18,698 nucleotides of DNA from Verrucomicrobiota bacterium (GTDB lineage: Bacteria; Verrucomicrobiota; Verrucomicrobiia; Opitutales; Oceanipulchritudinaceae). The stretch is from contig JAAAOD010000138.1 of NCBI GenBank assembly GCA_009908535.1, positions 1 to 18,698 of the forward strand. Reading direction: 5' to 3'. A model generated the notes under the pieces. It had not been told where the DNA came from. It made no database searches and saw only the letters and a list, made by a program, of their open reading frames with translations. This document shows, piece after piece, positions 8,496 to 14,984 of the stretch. Within the stretch, counting starts at the first letter, position 1. Every line of letters starts with the position of its first letter. The translations under genes were made by a program, and so were the position numbers.

Positions 8496-9878
8496 ATGCG
8501 TATTGAAAAAGACTCCATGGGTGAGATGGAACTGCCGGACGCGGCCCTTTTCGGGGCTTCGACCCAGCGCGCGGTCCTGAATTTTCCTATCTCCGGGCAC
8601 GGGATGCCGGAAGGGTTTCTGAGCGGACTCGCCCGTGTGAAACTCGCCTGCGCACGGGCCAACGAGGAACTGGGCCGTCTCGACGCCGGGAAGGCCGGGC
8701 TCATTGCCACGGCCGCCGAGGAGATCATCGCCGGGCAAAACATGGACCAGTTTCCGGTCGACGTCTTCCAGACCGGATCCGGGACCTCCTCAAACATGAA
8801 CATGAACGAGGTGCTGGCGAATCGCTGCAGCCAGCTCGCGGGCAAGCCGGTGGGCTCGAAGGAACCCGTACACCCGAACGATGACTGCAACCTCGGCCAG
8901 TCGTCCAACGACATTGTCCCGACCACCCTGCACGTCTCTGTGGCGGTGGCCTTGCGGGACCAGCTCAAGCCAGCCCTGCAGGAACTGGAGACCTCCCTGC
9001 AGGCTAAGGCGGACGCTTTTGCGGAGGTCGTGAAGATCGGCCGCACCCACCTCATGGACGCGACACCGCTGACCCTCGGGCAGGAGTTCAGCGGATACGC
9101 CGCCCAGCTGCGCAAGGGGGTGGCGCGCGTCGACAGGGCTGTGGAAGCGCTCATGGAACTGGCCATCGGCGGAACGGCGGTGGGCACGGGCATCAATTGC
9201 CACCCGGAATTCGCCGGCAAAGTCTGCCGCCTCCTGAGCGAGCAGACCGGGCTCGCCTTCCGCGAGGCGGATAATCATTTCGAGGCCCAGGGCGGTCGGG
9301 ACGATTCCGTGGAAGTGGCGGGGCTGCTCGCCACCATCGCGGCCAGCCTGACCAAGGTCGCGAACGACATCCGCCTCCTCGGGAGCGGACCGCGCAGCGG
9401 GATCGGGGAGCTGGCCCTGCCCGCCACGCAGCCAGGGTCCTCCATCATGCCGGGCAAGGTGAATCCGGTCATGAGCGAGATGCTGGTGCAGGCCTCCCTG
9501 TACGCGCAGGGCATGGCGACGATCGTGCAGGGGTGCGGTCGCGACGGCCACTTCGAGCTCAATGTGACCATCCCCTTGATCGCCAAGTCGCTCCACGATG
9601 CGATCACTGTGCTGGCCAACGGCGCGAGCACCTTCAGCCGCCGCTGCGTGGAGGGTCTCGAGGTGAACAAGGAGACCTGCGACCAGCTCGTGAAGCGCAG
9701 TCTCATGCTCGTGACCGCCCTCAATCCCTACATCGGCTACGACAACGCCGCCAAGGTGGCGAAAAGGGCCTTTGCCGAAAACAAGACCCTGCGCGAGGTC
9801 GTGCTCGAGGAGGGCCTTATGAAGGAAGCCGACCTCGAAAAGGCCCTTGACCCGATGAGCATGGTCCAACCCGGTTGA
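8496..9878 (+). CDS. fumC: Class II fumarate hydratase
   Basis: Iron-independent fumarase converting fumarate and water to L-malate in the citric acid cycle; a cytosolic homotetramer. It has 460 residues, the usual length. Visible signatures: FGASTQRAVLNFPISG near the N-terminus, TGSGTSSNMNMNEVLANR (93-110), HPNDDCNLGQSSND (126-139), GRTHLMDATPLTLGQE (182-197) with the catalytic His185, and the family signature GSSIMPGKVNPVMSEM (314-329) with the catalytic Ser. These distinguish fumarase from aspartase or argininosuccinate lyase. I chose ATG 8496, which gives the standard MRIEKDSMGEMELP start; the in-frame extension to 8427 overlaps the promoter. It is monocistronic and convergent with yjbQ across a repeat array. 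Confidence 0.97.
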   Translation: MRIEKDSMGEMELPDAALFGASTQRAVLNFPISGHGMPEGFLSGLARVKLACARANEELGRLDAGKAGLIATAAEEIIAGQNMDQFPVDVFQTGSGTSSNMNMNEVLANRCSQLAGKPVGSKEPVHPNDDCNLGQSSNDIVPTTLHVSVAVALRDQLKPALQELETSLQAKADAFAEVVKIGRTHLMDATPLTLGQEFSGYAAQLRKGVARVDRAVEALMELAIGGTAVGTGINCHPEFAGKVCRLLSEQTGLAFREADNHFEAQGGRDDSVEVAGLLATIAASLTKVANDIRLLGSGPRSGIGELALPATQPGSSIMPGKVNPVMSEMLVQASLYAQGMATIVQGCGRDGHFELNVTIPLIAKSLHDAITVLANGASTFSRRCVEGLEVNKETCDQLVKRSLMLVTALNPYIGYDNAAKVAKRAFAENKTLREVVLEEGLMKEADLEKALDPMSMVQPG

Positions 9879-9909
9879 TGCCCCCAATCCCCGGGCGTCG
9901 CCCCCTCCC

Positions 9910-9996
9910 GTAGCGAACAAGCGACAGCCGTTCGGCCGAATCCGTAGCGAACGAGCGGCGGCTTTGCGGAGTAGCGAACGAGCGATAGCCGTTCGG
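9910..9996. repeat. Three degenerate inverted copies of the repeat family
   Basis: Three 26-bp copies, each starting GTAGCGAAC and, in the first and third, ending GCCGTTCGG, lie at 9910-9935, 9944-9969 and 9971-9996. They are in opposite orientation to the eight 33-bp units that follow. The third copy pairs with the first direct unit (10008-10033) at 22 of 26 positions across an 11-nt loop, so the RNA or single-stranded DNA could fold into a long hairpin. A perfect 10-bp palindrome TTCGGCCGAA lies at 9931-9940. Confidence 0.85.
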
Positions 9997-10006
9997 AGGC
10001 GGAATG

Positions 10007-10270
10007 ACCGAATCGCTATCGCTGATTCGCTACGAGGGGACCGAATCGCTGTCGCTGATTCGCTACGAGGGGACCGAATCGCTGTCGCTGATTCGCTACG
10101 AGGGGACCGAATCGCTGTCGCTGATTCGCTACGAGGGGACCGAATCGCTGTCGCTGATTCGCTACGAGGGGACCGAATCGCTGTCGCAGATTCGCTACGA
10201 GGGGACCGAATCGCTGTCGCTGATTCGCTACGAGGGGACCGAATCGCTATCGCTGATTCGCTACGGAGGG
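10007..10270. repeat. Tandem array, eight copies of a 33-bp unit
   Basis: Eight head-to-tail units start at 10007, 10040, 10073, 10106, 10139, 10172, 10205 and 10238. They are almost identical: the first and last have CTATCG where the inner six have CTGTCG, unit 6 has GCAGATT for GCTGATT, and the last ends CTACGGAGGG instead of CTACGAGGGG. Each unit contains a perfect CGAATC...GATTCG inverted repeat with a 9-nt loop. There are no unique spacers, so it is not CRISPR. The array ends 1 bp before the yjbQ stop codon and fills most of the space between two convergent genes, where it could act on 3' ends of both transcripts. Two plus frames are open through it, but this follows from the unit length being a multiple of three. 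Confidence 0.95.
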
Positions 10271-10271
10271 C

Positions 10272-10691
10272 TTATTCGCTCATGGCGGAGACGACGAGGG
10301 AGCGCGTATGGGGGGCGCGGCGGTGTTCGAAGAGCATGATGCCCTGCCATGTGCCGAGGGCGAGGCGTCCGTCGGTGAAGGGAATGACCTCGCTGCTGCG
10401 GGTGAGAGCCATGCGGATGTGGCTGGGCATGTCGTCGGCGCCCTCGAGGGTGTGGGTGAAGGCGGGATCGTCTTCCGGCACGTTGCGCTCGAACCAGTCC
10501 TCAAGGTCGCGGCGCGCGCTCGGGTCGGCGTTCTCCATGATGACGAGGCTGCAGCTGGTGTGACGGCAGAAGACGGTGAGGAGGCCTTCGCGCAGGCCGG
10601 TGGAGCGCAGGAATTCCTCCACTTCGCCGGTCACTTCATAGGTCCCTTTGCCGCGGGTACGCACGGAGAGGGTCTTCGTTTGTACGCTCAT
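10272..10691 (-). CDS. yjbQ: YjbQ/UPF0047 family protein (secondary thiamine-phosphate synthase type)
   Basis: Small soluble enzyme of the UPF0047 family, 139 residues, the standard length. E. coli YjbQ can promote thiamine phosphate synthesis, but the physiological role of the family is not settled. Family motifs: FCRHTSCSLVIMENADP (41-57) with His44, DDMPSHIRMAL (86-96) with His91, and LGTWQGIMLFEHR (112-124); the conserved His residues form the metal or active site. Start ATG 10691 overlaps the TGA of the upstream DCC-family gene (ATGA, 10688-10691), so the two are translationally coupled. The longer in-frame form back to 10766 lies inside that gene and is rejected. The 3' end abuts a tandem repeat array. 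Confidence 0.94.
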   Translation of the reverse strand: MSVQTKTLSVRTRGKGTYEVTGEVEEFLRSTGLREGLLTVFCRHTSCSLVIMENADPSARRDLEDWFERNVPEDDPAFTHTLEGADDMPSHIRMALTRSSEVIPFTDGRLALGTWQGIMLFEHRRAPHTRSLVVSAMSE

Positions 10692-11119
10692 GGAAGGAAC
10701 TCTTCGCCGGAAGCGGGGGTTTGATCGAGAATTTTCCGGCTCTCTCCCTCCTGCGGGAGCTGGCACTGCTCATGCCGGCCGAACCAGCGGTAGCGGTTGC
10801 GCGCGATCCAGCGGTAGAGGCCGTCGCGGAGGCCGCGCGGGAGGACGCGCAGGCCGCGGCCCCAGCTCCACGGCCATGGCAGCGCCGCGGCAATGCGCAG
10901 GGCGGCCCCGGATTCCTTGTGCAGGCGACGACCGTCCCATGCGAGCATGGAATCGGCGTCGGGGCGGTCGAGCCGGTTGGCGCGGAAGAAGCCCGCGGCC
11001 CAGTCCCCCTGCAGGGAAGCGAAACGCAGCCGGTCGGCCCGGTCGCGGCGCAGGAGGAACCGCACCCAGCCGAGGCAGAAGGGGCAGTGCCCATCGTAAA
11101 AAACGAGCAGACGCATCAT
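10688..11119 (-). CDS. DCC-family (DUF393) thiol-disulfide oxidoreductase-like protein
   Basis: A 143-residue protein with the DxxCxxC signature that names the family: YDGHCPFC (Cys12 and Cys15), followed by RFASLQGD, DSMLAWDGRRLHKESGAALR and the C-terminal WIARNRYRWFGRHEQC block. The Cys pair suggests a thioredoxin-like redox role, though no substrate is established for the family. Two adjacent ATGs (11119 and 11116) are possible; AGGA lies 4 nt from the first and 7 nt from the second, so either may be used. Its TGA overlaps the yjbQ ATG, making a two-gene operon divergent from metK. The strongly Arg/Trp-rich second half is normal for the family. Confidence 0.92.
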   Translation of the reverse strand: MMRLLVFYDGHCPFCLGWVRFLLRRDRADRLRFASLQGDWAAGFFRANRLDRPDADSMLAWDGRRLHKESGAALRIAAALPWPWSWGRGLRVLPRGLRDGLYRWIARNRYRWFGRHEQCQLPQEGESRKILDQTPASGEEFLP

Positions 11120-11186
11120 TTCATCCTGATTTGATGATATTTTCCCTTGCGATGCCATCCTGGAGCCACAAGGTACAGGGATTCTT

Positions 11187-12371
11187 ATGGGAATCAAAAT
11201 GCAATTCAGTTCGGAATCGGTCGGGGAAGGACACCCGGATAAAGTCGCCGATTTCATCTCGGACAGCGTCCTGGACGCCTGCCTCGCGCAGGATCCGCAG
11301 AGCCGTGTGGCCTGCGAGACGCTGGTAAAGAGCAATCTGGTGACGCTTGCAGGAGAAATCACGACGGAAGCGAGGCTGGATTACGCGGACATCGTCCGCG
11401 AGGCGATCAACGAGATCGGCTACAAGAAAGCGGAGGACGATCCCGTGTTTGGCGCGGAAACCTTTTTCCTCAACAACTACCTGACGAAGCAGAGCGCGGA
11501 CATTGCCCAAGGGGTCGATGCACGCGAGGCGGAAGGGAAGAAGACGGACGAACAGGGCGCCGGCGACCAGGGCATCATGTTCGGCTACGCCGTCAACGAG
11601 ACGGATGAATTGATGCCGGCGGCGATCATGTACGCGCACCGGATCCTGCGCCGGCTCGCCGAAGTGCGCAAGAGCGGCAAGGTGGACTGGCTGCGTCCGG
11701 ACGCGAAGAGCCAGGTGGCACTCGGCTACGAAGACAGCAAAATCACCGGCATCGACAACGTCGTCGTCTCCACGCAACACCGGGAGTCCGTTTCGCAGAA
11801 AGAAGTGGAGGAATTCGTGCGCGAGGAGGTGCTGAAGCACGTCCTGCCGCAGGAACTTGTCACGCAGGAGACGGAATACTTTATCAACCCGACGGGCAAA
11901 TTCGTCATTGGCGGCCCGGAAGGGGACGCCGGCCTGACGGGGCGGAAGATCATCGTCGATACCTACGGTGGCTGGGGCCGTCACGGCGGCGGCGCCTTCT
12001 CCGGCAAGGACCCGTCCAAGGTGGACCGCTCGGCGGCCTACTACTGCCGCTGGGTGGCGAAAAACATCGTCGCGGCCGGTCTCGCCGACATCTGCGAGCT
12101 GCAGGTGGCCTACGCGATCGGCTACCCGCACCCGACCTCGGTGCACGTCGACACCTTTGACACGGGCAAGGCGCCGGCGGAGGAAATTTCGAAGGCGGTA
12201 AGGGAGATTTTTGATTTCCGGCCCGCGAACATCGTGAAGGAACTGGATCTCCTTCGCCCGATCTACCGTTCGAGCACGAACTACGGCCATTTCGGGAAAG
12301 CGGAACTGCCGTGGGAACAGTGCAACCGCGTCGAGCAGTTGAAGAGCGCGCTCGCCAGCGGCGTTGCCTGA
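11187..12371 (+). CDS. metK: S-adenosylmethionine synthase
   Basis: Makes S-adenosylmethionine from methionine and ATP; cytosolic homotetramer. It has 394 residues with all signatures: SESVGEGHPDKVADFISDSV near the N-terminus (catalytic His16, Asp18), EITTEARLDYADIVR, GAGDQGIMFGYA (124-135), and the glycine-rich GGGAFSGKDPSKVDRS (267-282). The C-terminal YGHFGK is also as expected. The start at 11187 has AGGG 6 nt upstream; ATG 11199 is an in-frame alternative that would keep all conserved residues. It is followed after 23 bp by ahcY, so production of SAM and removal of its by-product SAH are probably co-transcribed. Confidence 0.98.
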   Translation: MGIKMQFSSESVGEGHPDKVADFISDSVLDACLAQDPQSRVACETLVKSNLVTLAGEITTEARLDYADIVREAINEIGYKKAEDDPVFGAETFFLNNYLTKQSADIAQGVDAREAEGKKTDEQGAGDQGIMFGYAVNETDELMPAAIMYAHRILRRLAEVRKSGKVDWLRPDAKSQVALGYEDSKITGIDNVVVSTQHRESVSQKEVEEFVREEVLKHVLPQELVTQETEYFINPTGKFVIGGPEGDAGLTGRKIIVDTYGGWGRHGGGAFSGKDPSKVDRSAAYYCRWVAKNIVAAGLADICELQVAYAIGYPHPTSVHVDTFDTGKAPAEEISKAVREIFDFRPANIVKELDLLRPIYRSSTNYGHFGKAELPWEQCNRVEQLKSALASGVA

Positions 12372-12394
12372 GAACCCGAAACAAAGAAGAACTT

Positions 12395-13819
12395 ATGAGT
12401 ACGCAAACACTGGAGACGGTCGACCATAAGGTGGCCGACCTGAACCTTGCCGATTTTGGTCGCAAGGAAATCGAAATTGCCGAGAAGGAAATGCCGGGCC
12501 TGATGGCCACCCGCGAAAAGTACGCGGCGGACAAGCCGCTCGCGGGGGTGCGCATCACCGGTTCCCTGCACATGACGGTGCAGACGGCGGTGCTGATCGA
12601 GACGCTGACGGAACTGGGCGCGGACGTGCGCTGGTGTTCCTGCAACATCTTCTCGACGCAGGACCATGCCGCCGCCGCCGTGGTGGCCAAGGGCGTCCCG
12701 GTCTTCGCATGGAAGGGCGAGACGCTCGAAGAATACTGGTGGTGCACCTATCAGGCTCTCACCTGGCCGGACGGCAAGGGTCCGCAGCTGATCGTCGACG
12801 ACGGCGGCGACGCGACCCTGCTCATCCACAAGGGCCACGAGCTCGAAAACGGCAGCAAGTGGGTCGAAGAGGAAGCCGACAGCGAGGAAGAAGCGGTCGT
12901 GAAGAACCTCCTCAAGGAAGTGAACCGCGAAGATCCGCTGCGCTGGCAGAAAGTGGTGGAAGACTGGAAGGGCGTTTCCGAGGAGACGACCACCGGCGTC
13001 CACCGCCTCTATGAACGTCAGAAGGCGGAAACGCTGCTCGTCCCGGCCATCAATGTGAACGATTCCGTCACGAAGAGCAAATTCGACAATCTGTATGGCT
13101 GCCGCGAAAGCCTCATCGATGGCATCAAGCGCGCCACGGACGTCATGATCGCTGGCAAGGTCGCGGTAGTCTGCGGCTACGGCGACGTCGGCAAGGGATG
13201 CGCCGACGCCCTGCGCGGCATGGGTGCCCAGGTCGTCGTGACCGAAGTCGACCCGATCTGCGCGCTGCAGGCGGCCATGGAAGGCCACCGCGTCATGACG
13301 ATTGAGGACACCCTCGGCTGGGGGAACATTTACGTGACCACGACGGGCAACAAGGACGTCATCACGGCGGAGCACATGGCGGAAATGGCCGACCAGGCGA
13401 TCGTCTGTAACATCGGGCACTTCGACAACGAGATTCAGGTCGCCAAGCTGATGAACGATAAGCAGGCCAAGCGCGTGAACATCAAGCCGCAGGTCGACCA
13501 GTTCGAATTCCCGAACGGCAACTCGATTTATCTCTTGGCCGAAGGCCGCCTTGTGAACCTCGGCTGCGCCACCGGCCACCCGAGCTTCGTCATGTCCAAC
13601 AGCTTCACCAACCAGGTGCTGGCGCAGGTCGAGTTGTGGAAGAACGTCGAGCAGTACACCCCGGGCGTCTACATTCTCCCGAAGCACCTCGACGAGGAAG
13701 TGGCCCGGTTGCACCTCGAAAAAATCGGGGCCAAACTGACCAAGCTCAGCAAAGAACAGGCCGACTACATCGGGGTGCCCGTCAACGGGCCTTACAAGAG
13801 CGACCACTACCGCTACTAA
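12395..13819 (+). CDS. ahcY: Adenosylhomocysteinase (S-adenosylhomocysteine hydrolase)
   Basis: NAD-dependent hydrolysis of S-adenosylhomocysteine to adenosine and homocysteine, relieving product inhibition of methyltransferases. It has 474 residues. Motifs: GVRITGSLHMTVQTAVLIE (51-69), WCSCNIFSTQDHAAAA (80-95), the NAD-binding loop CGYGDVGKGCADALRG (260-275), GHFDNEIQV, and the C-terminal KSDHYRY. It carries the roughly 40-residue insertion (about 150-195, rich in Glu and Lys) of the long bacterial form. The start ATG 12395 follows a weak AAAGAAG; an upstream GTG at 12311 lies inside metK and is rejected. It is the second gene after metK and ends 26 bp before a strong terminator. Confidence 0.98.
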   Translation: MSTQTLETVDHKVADLNLADFGRKEIEIAEKEMPGLMATREKYAADKPLAGVRITGSLHMTVQTAVLIETLTELGADVRWCSCNIFSTQDHAAAAVVAKGVPVFAWKGETLEEYWWCTYQALTWPDGKGPQLIVDDGGDATLLIHKGHELENGSKWVEEEADSEEEAVVKNLLKEVNREDPLRWQKVVEDWKGVSEETTTGVHRLYERQKAETLLVPAINVNDSVTKSKFDNLYGCRESLIDGIKRATDVMIAGKVAVVCGYGDVGKGCADALRGMGAQVVVTEVDPICALQAAMEGHRVMTIEDTLGWGNIYVTTTGNKDVITAEHMAEMADQAIVCNIGHFDNEIQVAKLMNDKQAKRVNIKPQVDQFEFPNGNSIYLLAEGRLVNLGCATGHPSFVMSNSFTNQVLAQVELWKNVEQYTPGVYILPKHLDEEVARLHLEKIGAKLTKLSKEQADYIGVPVNGPYKSDHYRY

Positions 13820-13845
13820 GCGCTTCCGCGTTTTTTTGTTTTGGC

Positions 13846-13883
13846 AAAAAAAAGGCCGCCGGCATCGAACCGGCGGCCTTTTT
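13846..13883. terminator. Strong bidirectional intrinsic terminator
   Basis: A 9-bp GC stem, GGCCGCCGG (13854-13862) with CCGGCGGCC (13870-13878), and a 7-nt loop, flanked by eight A on the left and five T on the right. The A/T flanks extend the pairing to 14 bp and provide a U-tract on either strand. It ends the metK-ahcY transcript on the plus strand, and on the minus strand sits 11 bp beyond the stop codon of the TonB-receptor stub. Confidence 0.93.
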
Positions 13884-13894
13884 CATGCCCGCTT

Positions 13895-14089
13895 TCAGAA
13901 GCGCCAGCGCACGCCGCCGAGGACCTGCCGGGGGCTGCCGGCGCGGGCTCCATGGGGATGGCCGCTGACCACGTACTCGCGGGCGAGAAGGTTTTTCGCC
14001 GTGCCGAACAATTTGATCCCGGAACCAAGGCGGAAGCCTCCCCGCCCGCCACCAGGGACGGCTCCGCTTGCATGAGGGCGGCGGGGCAA
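13895..14089 (-). pseudogene. 3' stub of a TonB-dependent receptor gene
   Basis: The reading frame ends in the last strands of a TonB-dependent outer-membrane receptor: GFRLGSGIKLFGTAKNLLAR, then EYVVSGHPHGARAGSPRQVL and GGVRWRF ending in the aromatic residue typical of beta-barrel proteins. KNL-x(4)-EY followed by G(x)RAG(x)PRQ is the standard closing wording of the family. Only about 45-65 residues remain of a usual 600 or more; an in-frame TAA at 14105-14107 closes the frame upstream, and the barrel and plug are absent. The stub is still followed correctly by the terminator shared with ahcY, so it marks a former complete gene removed by deletion or rearrangement with a breakpoint near 14035-14100. 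Confidence 0.75.
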
Positions 14090-14120
14090 GGTTTCATTAG
14101 AAAATTACCTGAAAAAAGGT

Positions 14121-14136
14121 AGGCTTCATGCTTGCT
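14121..14136 (+). promoter_or_regulatory. Possible sigma54-type promoter of the response regulator
   Basis: AGGCTTCATGCTTGCT has GG (14122-14123) and GC (14134-14135) separated by exactly 10 bp, plus GGC at -24 and TTGCT at -12, matching much of the sigma54 consensus. The predicted start would be near 14146, about 22 nt before the ATG. Middle positions of the -24 element do not match, and no activator site is known. An inverted repeat TACCT-N6-AGGTA (14106-14121) lies immediately upstream. Low-confidence call. Confidence 0.25.
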
Positions 14137-14167
14137 CTTAAGTGCCCGGCCTCTACCTAACGGCCTT

Positions 14168-14827
14168 ATGAATATCGAAAAAGTGCTGATCGTGGAGGAC
14201 GAAACGCTGATGCGGGAATATCTTTTTCACTGGCTTGGCACGGCGGGGTACCGGGTGGTGGGAGCGGCTTCGGACCGGAAGACGGCGCAGCGGATGAGCG
14301 AGCGGCAGGAGCCGGACCTTGTCCTGCTGGACATGGACCTGCCGGATGGCGAGGGCTGGGAATTCATCGATCGGCAGATGGAGCGGCGGCCGTCGACGCG
14401 GATCCTTGTTGTGACCGCGCACGTGGGGAGCTATCCAGTGCTGAAGTTGAAGAAGAGCGGCGTAATGGGGGTTCTGGACAAGGCGGAGACGGACGGGGAC
14501 GAGCTGCTGCGCGCGGTCAGAGCGATTGCCAACTGGCGCACGTACTACACCGAGCGGGTGGAGCGGACCTTCCGTAAACTGGTGCAGGAGGGAACGGCCT
14601 TTTATAAGACGCTCTCGCCGCGGGAGGAGGAACTGATCCGGTATTTCGCGCTTGGGCTCTCCAATGCGGAGATCGGCGACCGGGTGGGGCTGCGGGAATC
14701 GACGGTGCAGGGACATCGGCGCAATGTCATGAGCAAAGTGGGCGTCGGCAGCACGCCGGAGCTGATGGCGTGGTCCATTCGGCAGGGATTTGTCTGCGAC
14801 CGGCAGATCCAACGGGCCTACGTGTAG
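14168..14827 (+). CDS. Two-component response regulator, REC plus LuxR-type HTH
   Basis: A 219-residue transcription factor controlled by phosphorylation. Receiver domain: acidic pair in VEDE (10-12), phosphoacceptor Asp55 in LVLLDMDLPDG, Thr83 in VVTAH, Lys105 in VLDKAE. The linker INWRTYYTERVERTFRKLVQ leads to a LuxR/GerE helix-turn-helix (about 153-200: TLSPREEELIRYF, LSNAEIGDRVGLRESTVQGH), ending TPELMAWSIRQGF. This C-terminal wording is common in regulators of Verrucomicrobiota/Opitutae. ATG 14168 starts the receiver directly; the extension to 14132 has no support. No kinase gene is adjacent, so the partner is unknown; the hybrid kinase at 3692-7789 is too far away to assume a link. Confidence 0.94.
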   Translation: MNIEKVLIVEDETLMREYLFHWLGTAGYRVVGAASDRKTAQRMSERQEPDLVLLDMDLPDGEGWEFIDRQMERRPSTRILVVTAHVGSYPVLKLKKSGVMGVLDKAETDGDELLRAVRAIANWRTYYTERVERTFRKLVQEGTAFYKTLSPREEELIRYFALGLSNAEIGDRVGLRESTVQGHRRNVMSKVGVGSTPELMAWSIRQGFVCDRQIQRAYV

Positions 14828-14895
14828 CCGAAGCAACCCGGAGGGAAGCGCTGCGGCGCTTCCGTGGCCGGAGCCGAACTCTCACGACTTCGGCT
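14826..14895. repeat. Nested inverted repeat in the leader of the amidohydrolase gene
   Basis: An outer perfect inverted repeat AGCCGAAG (14826-14833) / CTTCGGCT (14888-14895) encloses an inner perfect hairpin GGAAGCGC-TGCG-GCGCTTCC (14844-14863). It begins at the stop codon of the response regulator gene. There is no T-run, so it is not a standard intrinsic terminator; it could be a dispersed structured repeat, an RNA-stabilising 3' end, or a leader element for the downstream gene. Confidence 0.7.
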
Positions 14896-14984
14896 ATTTC
14901 CCTGAGGCTACTTCACTGAGGCGATGGGCGGTCGGCTTTGCGATCTCCCTCGCCATTGGCGCGGCCTTTCCTATGTCGGACTGC

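Noticed and set aside
8790..9920. A 376-residue minus-strand open frame over fumC
   Set aside because: Antisense shadow of fumarase, rich in His/Arg/Gly, with no family motif.
9910..10270. CRISPR array
   Set aside because: The units are directly adjacent with no unique spacers, and no cas genes are present; it is a tandem repeat.
11120..11186. SAM- or SAH-sensing riboswitch in the metK leader
   Set aside because: Only 67 bp are available. A weak CCTTG/CAAGG stem (11145-11149 with 11169-11173) is visible, but I cannot match it to any known SAM riboswitch class.
13816..14097. A 93-residue minus-strand open frame over the terminator and TonB stub
   Set aside because: It runs in another frame through the terminator hairpin; the frame ending at 13895 has the receptor motifs instead.
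3692..14827. Hybrid kinase and LuxR-type regulator as a two-component pair
   Set aside because: They are more than 6 kb apart with unrelated metabolic genes between them; nothing in the sequence links them.
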